Positions 13,676 through 20,331 of a stretch of DNA of 20,331 bases are shown piece by piece (the stretch's first letter is position 1; each line of letters opens with the position of its first letter). The notes below the pieces were generated by a model. That model searched no databases, was not told where the DNA came from, and worked only from the letters and a program-made list of their open reading frames with translations. The position numbers and the translations under genes were made by a program. The stretch spans positions 1-20,331 of IMG/VR virus record IMGVR_UViG_3300026483_000059; one strand, given 5' to 3'. Source of the stretch: a virus.

Positions 13676-14518
13676 ATGTCAAGCAAACTAGAACAAGTAC
13701 TAGAACTTCTTATCAACGAGGAGCGTGAAGCAGCGGAAGAGCTACTGCACGATTTTATCGTAGAAAATGCACGTCAAATTCACGAAGACCTTCTAAACGA
13801 AAGTGATGAAGTAGTTGAAGAAGAATTAGAAGAATTAGACGAAGCAGACGATATCCTTAGTGATGAAGAAGAAGCATCAGACGAATTAGAGTCAGATGCA
13901 TCAGAAATCGAAAACGAAGAATTCTATGACGAAGACGAAATGGAAGACGATGAAGCATTAGACGACCTAGAAATGGGCGACGAAGCAGAATCAGAAGACG
14001 GCGTTGAAGCACGTGTAGATGATCTAGAATCAGCACTAGCTGAACTAGAAGCAGAATTCGAAAAAATCATGTCAGGTGAAGACGATGCAGACGAAATGGA
14101 TGCAGAAGACGAAGCTGAAGATGATATGGAAGAGTCATTCGAACTAGAACTAGACGAGTCAGAAGACGAAGACCTAGAAGAAGGTGAAGAATTAGACTTA
14201 GAAGAATCAGAAGATGACGCAGAAGAAGATGACGAAGAGTTAAACGAATATGTAACTCCAGTGTCAGCATCAGAAGGCGACAACGGCGATAACACAGCAT
14301 CAACTGTAAACGCAAATGCAAAGCGTCCAGGCGATGACTCAAATGCAGCACCAGTAAAAGCGAATGATGGTAACACATCAGGCGGTTCAGGTGATGCGCC
14401 AAAAGATATGGGTACAAAGAATGTAAATGTATCAGGCAACTCAAAAGCACCAGCAATGTCAAATCAAGCGGCAAAGCCAGGTGATAATGGTGTGAATAAC
14501 AAGTCAATCACATCATAA
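13676..14518 (+). CDS. very acidic prohead core-like protein (gp67-like by position)
   Basis: This 280-residue protein has three parts. Residues 1-45 form a helix (KLEQVLELLINEEREAAEEL) that could assemble with other core proteins. Residues 45-200 are dominated by Glu and Asp, with a coiled-coil-like interval DDLESALAELEAEFEKIM near residue 105. Residues 200-280 are a low-complexity Asn, Gly, Ser, Ala and Asp tail. In T4, the acidic core protein gp67 is encoded between gp20 and gp21, so position and charge suggest an enlarged counterpart. Sequence homology was not shown; T4 gp67 has only 80 residues. A DNA-mimic role is an alternative. AAGGAGAC lies upstream of the ATG. Confidence 0.6.
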   Translation: MSSKLEQVLELLINEEREAAEELLHDFIVENARQIHEDLLNESDEVVEEELEELDEADDILSDEEEASDELESDASEIENEEFYDEDEMEDDEALDDLEMGDEAESEDGVEARVDDLESALAELEAEFEKIMSGEDDADEMDAEDEAEDDMEESFELELDESEDEDLEEGEELDLEESEDDAEEDDEELNEYVTPVSASEGDNGDNTASTVNANAKRPGDDSNAAPVKANDGNTSGGSGDAPKDMGTKNVNVSGNSKAPAMSNQAAKPGDNGVNNKSITS

Positions 14519-14541
14519 TTTAATTCTATTTGGAGAAACCA

Positions 14542-15171
14542 ATGACCGTTCTTATTGAAAGATTTTCACACAGTCAAGCAGGTGTTAAAACTCGCATTGT
14601 CGAAGGTGAAGACGGTGGAAAAAACATGTTTATGGAAGGTATTTTCGTCCAAGGTGGCGTTAAGAATGCTAACCAGCGTGTTTACCCGGTTTCAGAAATC
14701 TCAAGAGCAGTAGAAAGCGTTCAGAAAAAAATCTCTGAAGGCTTCCCTGTTCTAGGTGAATGTGATCATCCACCGGAATTAACAGTAAACGTTGACCGTG
14801 TGTCACATATTATTGAAAATATGTGGATGGACGGACCAAACGGCTATGGTAAACTTAAAATTGTTCCTACACCAATGGGTAACATCATCAGAACACTAAT
14901 CGAATCAGGCGCTACTTTAGGTGTCTCATCTCGTGGTTCAGGCGAAGTTGGTAATGATGGTAACGTGAGTAACTTTGAGATTGTAACTGTAGATATCGTA
15001 GCTCAACCGAGTGCGCCAGAAGCGTACCCAAAAGCGATCTACGAAGGATTAATGAACATGAAAGGCGGCTATCAAACTTGGCAGCTTGCTCAAAGTGTTC
15101 AAAACGACAAGTCGGCACAAAAGTACTTGTCAGAAGAAATAGTAAAGTTCATTCGTGAACTTAAACTGTAA
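14542..15171 (+). CDS. gp21: prohead maturation protease, gp21
   Basis: The 209-residue length is close to T4 gp21 (212). This is a herpesvirus-assemblin-like serine protease that digests the scaffold and trims the capsid protein. The His motif appears in PVLGECDHPPE, and the nucleophile region in GVSSRGSGEV. VFVQGG-like and NANQRVYP elements near the N-terminus, and DIVAQPSAPEAYP, are also typical. I chose ATG 14542, with TGGAGA 6 bases ahead, rather than the in-frame TTG at 14530, which lies within that site. It is followed 16 bases later by its main substrate, gp22. Confidence 0.95.
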   Translation: MTVLIERFSHSQAGVKTRIVEGEDGGKNMFMEGIFVQGGVKNANQRVYPVSEISRAVESVQKKISEGFPVLGECDHPPELTVNVDRVSHIIENMWMDGPNGYGKLKIVPTPMGNIIRTLIESGATLGVSSRGSGEVGNDGNVSNFEIVTVDIVAQPSAPEAYPKAIYEGLMNMKGGYQTWQLAQSVQNDKSAQKYLSEEIVKFIRELKL

Positions 15172-15187
15172 AACAGGAGAAGCAACA

Positions 15188-16300
15188 ATGGCAAACGAAA
15201 TTCTTGCAAATCTTTTAGAGTCTGGCGCACTAAGCGAAGAAGCTGGTGCAGCTATCAAAGAGGCTATGGAAGTAAAACTTAATGAAGCAAGAGAGGAAAT
15301 TACAGCCGAGTTGCGTGAAGAGTTCGCACAAAAGTTTGAACATGACAAAGGTGTCATCGTTGAAGCAATGGATAATATGCTAAATGAAGCAATCCGTGCT
15401 GAAATGACAGAGTTCAAAACGGATCGTGAAGCTCTAATCGCAGAACGAGTTGCGTATAAGAAAGCAATTTCTGAACACGCAAAGATCCTCGAAAAATTCA
15501 TTACTTCTCATCTTGCAGCAGAAGTTAAGGAACTACAAGCAGACCGTGCAAAAGTAGCTGAAAATCTAGAAACGACAAAATCGTTTGTAGTGAAGCAACT
15601 ATCACGTGAACTTGCAGAATTCCACAACGACAAGCGTGAATTAGTAGAAACTAAAGTACGCATGGTAGCAGAGGGTAAAGAACTTCTTACGAAAACTAAG
15701 GAATCTTTTATCAAACGTTCAGCAGAGTTAGTAGAGAACACAATCTCTAACGCTCTACGTTCAGAAATCGTAACGCTTAAAGAAGACATTCAATCGGCTA
15801 AAGAAAATGAATTTGGTCGTAAATTGTTTGAAGCATTCGCAGGCGAATTCATGTCATCACAACTAAATGAAGGCACAGAAGTAGCTAAAATGAATACTAA
15901 GCTAGACGAATCTGCTAATAAAGTTGCAGAACTAGAAGCAATGATTACTGCTAAAGAAGCAGATATTGCTACAGCGCAAAAAGCAAATCGTGTAATGGAA
16001 GATCGTATTAATCGCAAAGCGAAACTAGACGAACTACTATCACCACTTGCTGGTCAAAAGCGTGAAGTAATGTCTGATTTACTTGAAACAGTAAAAACAA
16101 CTAATTTAAAAACTGCATTTAAGAAATATCTACCAGCAGTTTTAAATGAATCAGTTTCAGCGAAAGCAGAAACAAAAACATTAACAGAAAGCAAAGTCAC
16201 AGAACAAACTGGTGATCGTGGAGCAAAACAGGAAACTCCAACATCAACAGACGGCGATGCTGATATAGTCGTGCTAAGAAAACTAGCCGGTCTAAAGTAA
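15188..16300 (+). CDS. gp22: prohead scaffold (core) protein, gp22
   Basis: The 370-residue protein is almost entirely helical and strongly charged, with long Glu/Lys/Ala coiled-coil stretches, as expected of the internal scaffold that is degraded after assembly. T4 gp22 has 269 residues. It starts MANEILANLLESGALSEEAG at ATG 15188 with ACAGGAGA ahead; the longer frame from GTG 15155 overlaps gp21 and is unlikely. A conserved module near residues 279-320 reads LDELLSPLAGQKREVMSDLL and then FKKYLPAVLNES. The first half of that module is also seen in the N-terminus of the capsid protein. Glu-containing sites such as LNE may be cut by gp21. Expression should be coupled to gp21 and gp23. Confidence 0.88.
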   Translation: MANEILANLLESGALSEEAGAAIKEAMEVKLNEAREEITAELREEFAQKFEHDKGVIVEAMDNMLNEAIRAEMTEFKTDREALIAERVAYKKAISEHAKILEKFITSHLAAEVKELQADRAKVAENLETTKSFVVKQLSRELAEFHNDKRELVETKVRMVAEGKELLTKTKESFIKRSAELVENTISNALRSEIVTLKEDIQSAKENEFGRKLFEAFAGEFMSSQLNEGTEVAKMNTKLDESANKVAELEAMITAKEADIATAQKANRVMEDRINRKAKLDELLSPLAGQKREVMSDLLETVKTTNLKTAFKKYLPAVLNESVSAKAETKTLTESKVTEQTGDRGAKQETPTSTDGDADIVVLRKLAGLK

Positions 16301-16328
16301 TTAACCAGAACACAGGAGAATCAAACAG

Positions 16329-17486
16329 ATGGAAAATCTTTTTGAAGGAAACAACTGGGACAACACACGTGATGCGTTACTAGAAGGTCTAGAAGGCACC
16401 AAACGTGACGTAATGTCATCAGTACTAAACAACACAAAAGTAGCTCTTGCAGAATCAGCAACAGCAGGCGCAACACAAGCAGGTAACATTGCGACACTAA
16501 ACAAAGTGATCCTACCAGTTATCCGTCGTGTAATGCCAACAGTTATCGCAAACGAAATCATCGGCGTACAGCCAATGACTGGTCCAGTAGGTCAGATTCA
16601 TACACTACGTGTACGTTATGCAGATAACGCAGCAGGCGTAACAGCAGGCCAAGAAGCACTATCACCATTCGATATTGCTAAATCATACTCAGGCGCAGAT
16701 GGTACAGCACCAGCGGCGACAGCAGCTATGGAAGGTACAGCAGGTAACAGAATGTCAATCCAAGTGATGAAACAAACTGTTGAAGCGAAAACACGTAAGC
16801 TATCAGCACGTTGGACATTCGAAGCGGCACAAGACGCTAACGCAATGCACGGCCTAGACGTTGAAGCAGAGATCATGGCAGCACTTGCTATGGAAATCAC
16901 AGCAGAAATCGACCAAGAAGTTCTAGGTTCACTAGAAAATCTAGCGACAACTGGTGCGACTTTCGACATGAACGCAGCATTCACAGGCACACCAACATTC
17001 GTAGGTGATCGTCACGCAGTTCTAGCAACTCTAATCAACCAACAAGCTAACCTAGTAGCACAGCGCACAAGACGTGGCGCAGCTAACTGGGCAGTTGTAT
17101 CACCAGCGGCGCTAACAGTGCTACAGTCAGCTACAACATCAGCATTCGCACGTACAACAGAAGGTACATTCGAAGCACCAACAAATACAAAATTCGTTGG
17201 TACACTAAACGGTACAATGCGTGTATATGTAAACACATATGCAAATGACGCAGCACCAGTTCTACTAGGCTATAAAGGCTCAGGCGAAATTGATGCAGCA
17301 GCATTCTATTGCCCATACGTACCACTAATGTCATCAGGCGTTGTTGTGGACCCAGCATCATTCGAACCAGTAGTGTCATTCATGACTCGTTACGGTTACG
17401 TTGAGCTAACAAACACAGCATCATCACTAGGTAACGCAGCAGATTACGTTTCAAAAATCGACGTTGCAAACCTAGCATTCGTATAA
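16329..17486 (+). CDS. gp23: major capsid protein, gp23 (short form)
   Basis: The major head protein of 385 residues is shorter than T4 gp23 (521) and than the roughly 450-residue forms known to me from marine relatives. Family blocks include LPVIRRVMPTVIANEIIGVQ, the PMTGPVGQIHTLRVRY block, RKLSARWTFEAAQD and MHGLDVEAEI. VSFMTRYGYVELTN lies near the C-terminus. ALAE followed by SATAG at residues 39-47 is a likely gp21 cleavage site (after Glu42), which would remove a propeptide. The segment at residues 15-37 resembles part of gp22. CACAGGAGA precedes the ATG. Its codons appear more GC-ending and repetitive than in neighbouring genes, as in a highly expressed gene. A perfect terminator follows. 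Confidence 0.95.
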   Translation: MENLFEGNNWDNTRDALLEGLEGTKRDVMSSVLNNTKVALAESATAGATQAGNIATLNKVILPVIRRVMPTVIANEIIGVQPMTGPVGQIHTLRVRYADNAAGVTAGQEALSPFDIAKSYSGADGTAPAATAAMEGTAGNRMSIQVMKQTVEAKTRKLSARWTFEAAQDANAMHGLDVEAEIMAALAMEITAEIDQEVLGSLENLATTGATFDMNAAFTGTPTFVGDRHAVLATLINQQANLVAQRTRRGAANWAVVSPAALTVLQSATTSAFARTTEGTFEAPTNTKFVGTLNGTMRVYVNTYANDAAPVLLGYKGSGEIDAAAFYCPYVPLMSSGVVVDPASFEPVVSFMTRYGYVELTNTASSLGNAADYVSKIDVANLAFV

Positions 17487-17512
17487 GTTTTACTTAAACG
17501 ATTAATAATATT

Positions 17513-17540
17513 AACCCGGGAGGAAACTCCCGGGTTTTTT
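17513..17540 (+). terminator. strong intrinsic terminator after the capsid gene
   Basis: AACCCGGGAG and CTCCCGGGTT form a perfect 10-bp GC-rich stem (17513-17522 with 17527-17536) closed by a GAAA tetraloop, followed by a run of six T residues (17535-17540). This is the strongest terminator in the window, fitting the end of the capsid transcript. Confidence 0.95.
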
Positions 17541-17568
17541 ATTGGCTCCAGCTTTAATTCGATAAACT

Positions 17569-17576
17569 GATAAATA
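17569..17576 (+). promoter_or_regulatory. late promoter box before the fibre-like genes
   Basis: GATAAATA followed by GACTTG, with a predicted start near 17582. It lies just after the capsid terminator and 33 bases before the ATG at 17609; TTGGAAGA (17594-17601) is a weak ribosome-binding site. Confidence 0.6.
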
Positions 17577-17608
17577 GACTTGTATAATTAAGTTTGGAAG
17601 AACATATC

Positions 17609-19405
17609 ATGGCAGAACAATTAAAATTTGGTGACCGACTATTCCTTAAAGGTGAAAAAGTTCTCTTCGATAATGGCACAGATGCTGCAATTATTGAATC
17701 GAGAAATAATACACTTATAATCGGAGATACTGATGGCACAGAACACAACGTTATAATCAACGGTAATCTTACAGTAGAAGGAACTACAACAACTGTAAAT
17801 ACTCAACAAACAACAGTAGCAGATCCATTCATGTTGATAACTTCATTGGATGTAGATAAAGCGGGTATTGAAGTTGATAGAGATGGCGAAACAAATGCAC
17901 AGTTTGGTTGGAACGAAACAGATGACAGGTGGGAAGCATTTCATACGTCATCTTTATTTTCATCAATTATGGAAAGTACAACTTTAACAACTAGTGATTT
18001 AACTGCAACTGGTACTTCTATATTGAGTGATTTAGAGTCTCCTCTTGTAACTATTACAGGTGGTAATATTGATGACACCGTTATCGGTGCAACAACTAGA
18101 GCATCGGGTAAATTTACATTTTTAGAAGCAAGCGAAAACGTTACATTCTCAAAAGATTTATCAGTAGCTGGTGATGTAGACATTCAAGGGTCGTTTACTA
18201 CTATAACTACAGATGGACTAACTGAAGGCACAACTAATTTATACTTCACTGATGAACGTGTTGATGATAGAATTAGTAATCTATTCAATGCATCATATGG
18301 TATTTCAGCTTTATACACTGATCCTGCTAATACATTCGAAATCAGTTTTGATGCAACTAATATAGGTACAGGTGAAGAGGTTCTTAATACTGCAAATACT
18401 ACACAAGCAGCATTCAGAACAATAAGAGAGGGTCGAACAGCTTCCGGTGGTAACGGTGATTTAGTAGTTTCTCTTTCTACTGATAGTAATGAGATTGTTA
18501 TTGATACCGCAGAAAAAATTAATAAACTTGAGTTCAATACATTTACTGGTAATGGTACTACAACCCAGTATAGTCTTCCATATTCTGTGTCACAGGATTG
18601 GCAAGTTCTTGTTTACATTGATGGTGTAGTACAGGAACCAACAACTTCATACACAATGTCTGGTACAACGCTTACATTATCGACAGCACTAGGTAATGGT
18701 AGTGTGATGAATGTAATTAAAATGGCTACGAATACATCAGCATCAGCTATAATTGATGCAGATACATTAAATGCGCAACCGGGAAGCTATTATCTAGATT
18801 ATACAAATTTTACAAATACTCCAACAATTCCAACAAACGTATCATCATTTACAAATGATAGTGGTTACATTACTAATGCAGACCTTCCAACAAATCATAT
18901 GGTAAATGATGCAAGTAACACAGTTGCAGGAAGCATAAGTCCATCAGTTGATGCGACACATGATTTAGGAACAGCAACAGAACAATGGAATACAATTTAC
19001 GGAAATACAGTTGAAGCAACTTATGCAGATTTAGCAGAACGCTATGCATCAGATGCTCCTTATGAACCGGGAACAGTATTAGTATTAGGTGGCGAAGCAG
19101 AAGTCACAACTACAACAATGTTAGCAAGTACAAAAGTTGTTGGTATTGTTTCTACAGACCCAGCACTTAAAATGAATTCTGCGGCAGGTAACTCTGATAC
19201 TCATCCGTATATTGCTCTTAAAGGACGTGTACCATGTAAAGTAATAGGTGAGATTAATAGGGGTGATTTATTAGTAACCTCAGACAAAGCAGGATATGCA
19301 AAAAGATCACTCGGTGTACCAATGATTGGTACTGTAATCGGTAAAGCAATCGGTAACAATGAGAGTGGCGAAGGGATAATCGAAGTGTTTGTGAGTATGA
19401 TGTAA
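17609..19405 (+). CDS. fibre-like virion structural protein
   Basis: The 598-residue protein looks like a phage fibre or head-decoration protein. The N-terminus (LKFGDRLFLKGEKVLFDNGT) and TVEGTTTTVNTQQTTVADPF resemble beta-helical fibre shafts of marine T4-like phages. LTEGTTNLYFTDERVDDRIS is a widespread fibre motif. One copy of IPTNVSSFTNDSGYITNAD near residues 407-425 is repeated many times in the next gene. The C-terminal 140 residues (ATYADLAERYASDAPYEPG, VLVLGGEAEV, later GRVPCKVIGEINRGDLLV) form a separate globular domain common at the ends of such proteins. I start at ATG 17609 rather than TTG 17594. The stop overlaps the next start (TAATG). Confidence 0.75.
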   Translation: MAEQLKFGDRLFLKGEKVLFDNGTDAAIIESRNNTLIIGDTDGTEHNVIINGNLTVEGTTTTVNTQQTTVADPFMLITSLDVDKAGIEVDRDGETNAQFGWNETDDRWEAFHTSSLFSSIMESTTLTTSDLTATGTSILSDLESPLVTITGGNIDDTVIGATTRASGKFTFLEASENVTFSKDLSVAGDVDIQGSFTTITTDGLTEGTTNLYFTDERVDDRISNLFNASYGISALYTDPANTFEISFDATNIGTGEEVLNTANTTQAAFRTIREGRTASGGNGDLVVSLSTDSNEIVIDTAEKINKLEFNTFTGNGTTTQYSLPYSVSQDWQVLVYIDGVVQEPTTSYTMSGTTLTLSTALGNGSVMNVIKMATNTSASAIIDADTLNAQPGSYYLDYTNFTNTPTIPTNVSSFTNDSGYITNADLPTNHMVNDASNTVAGSISPSVDATHDLGTATEQWNTIYGNTVEATYADLAERYASDAPYEPGTVLVLGGEAEVTTTTMLASTKVVGIVSTDPALKMNSAAGNSDTHPYIALKGRVPCKVIGEINRGDLLVTSDKAGYAKRSLGVPMIGTVIGKAIGNNESGEGIIEVFVSMM

Positions 19406-20331
19406 TGACTACAAATATTAATTCATATATTCTAGGAAGTTCTACAGTTCAGAATACTAATCTGCACGATAATGTATTTGGTAGTTCAGTAGGCACAGCA
19501 GTTGAAGGTCATACTACAATAACTATTAATACTAGTGGTGATTTGTCAGGCGGTGGAACTATTACGTTAGGTTCTGGAGGAACTCTTGAGGTGAGTTATA
19601 CTGGTCCTACTATACCAACTAATGTATCAGAATTTACAAATGATAGTGCATATATTACATCTGCATCTATACCAACTAATGTATCAGAATTTACAAATGA
19701 TAGTGCATATATTACATCTGCATCTATACCAACTGCCATAAGTTCATTTACAAATGATAGTGCATACATCACAGCTTCAGCTATACCAAGTAATATAAGT
19801 TCATTTACAAATGATAGCGCATATATTACATCTGCATCTATACCAACTGCCATAAGTTCATTTACAAATGATAGTGCATATATTACATCTGCATCTATAC
19901 CAACTAATGTAAGTTCATTCACAAATGATAGTGGATACTTGACAGCACATCAAGACCTATCATCATATGCATTAACTACTCAACTATTTTCTGGGTCTTA
20001 TAATGACTTAACAAATACGCCAACTATTCCAACAGTGCCAACAAATGTAAGTGCATTTACAAACGATAGTGGATATCTTACTAGTTATACTGATACGACA
20101 TATTCAACTGCCACATCAAGTACGTTAGGATTAGTTAAAATTGGATATAGTGAGAATGGTAAAAACTATCCAGTTGAATTGTCAAGTGGAAAAATGTTTG
20201 TAAACGTTCCTTGGACTGATACAGATACTAATAGTGACACAACATATACTGCTGGAACTGGATTAACATTGACCAGCACAGAATTTTCAGTAGACTCTAC
20301 GATTGCACCTAAAACATATGTAGATACTGCT
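19405..20331 (+). CDS. repeat-containing tail-fibre-like protein, C-terminus beyond window
   Basis: The frame opens at ATG 19405, overlapping the previous stop, and stays open for 309 codons to the window edge. It begins MTTNINSYILGSSTVQNTNL, passes a Gly/Thr-rich stretch, then carries six tandem 19-residue units of the type IPTNVSEFTNDSAYITSAS at residues 70-183. A further unit, VPTNVSAFTNDSGYLTSY, comes near residue 212. The last visible part, STLGLVKIGYSENGKNYPVE followed by LSSGKMFVNVPW, is common in phage fibres. The repeats probably form a trimeric beta shaft. Translation is likely coupled to the upstream gene. The receptor-binding tip, if any, lies outside the window. Confidence 0.8.
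   Translation, partial: MTTNINSYILGSSTVQNTNLHDNVFGSSVGTAVEGHTTITINTSGDLSGGGTITLGSGGTLEVSYTGPTIPTNVSEFTNDSAYITSASIPTNVSEFTNDSAYITSASIPTAISSFTNDSAYITASAIPSNISSFTNDSAYITSASIPTAISSFTNDSAYITSASIPTNVSSFTNDSGYLTAHQDLSSYALTTQLFSGSYNDLTNTPTIPTVPTNVSAFTNDSGYLTSYTDTTYSTATSSTLGLVKIGYSENGKNYPVELSSGKMFVNVPWTDTDTNSDTTYTAGTGLTLTSTEFSVDSTIAPKTYVDTA
19612..19953 (+). repeat. six tandem 57-bp coding repeats in the fibre gene
   Basis: Units begin at 19612, 19669, 19726, 19783, 19840 and 19897. Units 1 and 2 are identical base for base, units 3 and 5 share a variant (CCAACTGCCATAAGT), and unit 6 diverges at its end. The constant core is TTTACAAATGATAG, encoding FTNDS. Identical units suggest recent duplication by recombination or slippage. 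Confidence 0.95.

Noticed and set aside
13924-14507. Minus-strand serine-rich and leucine-rich open frames
   Set aside because: They are antisense shadows of the Glu/Asp-rich codons of the acidic core gene.
19612-19953. CRISPR-like repeat array
   Set aside because: The 57-bp units are contiguous, without spacers, and encode an in-frame 19-residue protein repeat.

Overview
The window is about 20 kb of an AT-rich tailed-phage genome of the T4-like (Straboviridae/Kyanoviridae-type) myovirus group. The small core proteins with extended or reduced termini resemble those of marine T4-like phages such as cyanophages and pelagiphages. No host gene, tRNA, integrase or CRISPR array was recognised, and the host cannot be named from this sequence.

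Layout. (1) 1-1191, minus strand: baseplate/tail block with a tube cap (gp48-like), a wedge protein (gp53-like) and a GH24 lysozyme cut by the window edge. (2) 1253-5797, plus strand: replication/recombination and late-transcription operon with the late sigma factor gp55, nuclease gp47, an unexpected short-chain dehydrogenase-like protein, the SbcC/Rad50-type ATPase gp46 and a small basic protein. It is driven by a textbook sigma70 promoter. (3) 5806-5952: a free-standing promoter, a stem-loop with a pyrimidine-rich loop, and an intrinsic terminator, which together look like a phage small RNA. (4) 5977-6759: three small genes (basic, membrane, lysine-rich). (5) 6754-8873, minus strand: GIY-YIG nuclease, a ~500-nt non-coding structured stretch, a gp51-like hub-assembly protein and gp26-like baseplate hub protein. 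The gp51 frame has no usable start codon and lies exactly -1 to gp26 behind a slippery heptamer and hairpin. (6) 8974-11505, plus: a long helical protein, probably the tape measure. (7) 11511-17540, plus: head module with portal gp20, a small basic protein, an acidic core-like protein, protease gp21, scaffold gp22 and an unusually short major capsid protein gp23, closed by a perfect terminator. (8) 17609-end, plus: two fibre-like structural proteins with shared repeats, the second cut by the window edge.

Regulation. Two promoter classes are visible. Three sigma70-type promoters with TTGACA and 17-bp spacers stand before gp55, the small RNA and the portal gene. About nine T4-late-type boxes (NATAAATA) stand before structural genes, the nuclease and the non-coding region; gp55 encoded here is the expected sigma factor for these. 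Two late boxes sit exactly 5 nt before an ATG with no room for a Shine-Dalgarno site, suggesting leaderless late mRNAs.

Most interesting points: the candidate -1 frameshift joining gp26 to gp51; the candidate small RNA whose loop is complementary to this phage's own ribosome-binding sites; the structured late transcript between gp51 and the GIY-YIG gene; leaderless late promoters; and a sequence motif shared by the scaffold C-terminal region and the capsid N-terminal region. All regulatory and structural RNA calls are hand-read from sequence and have not been computed.
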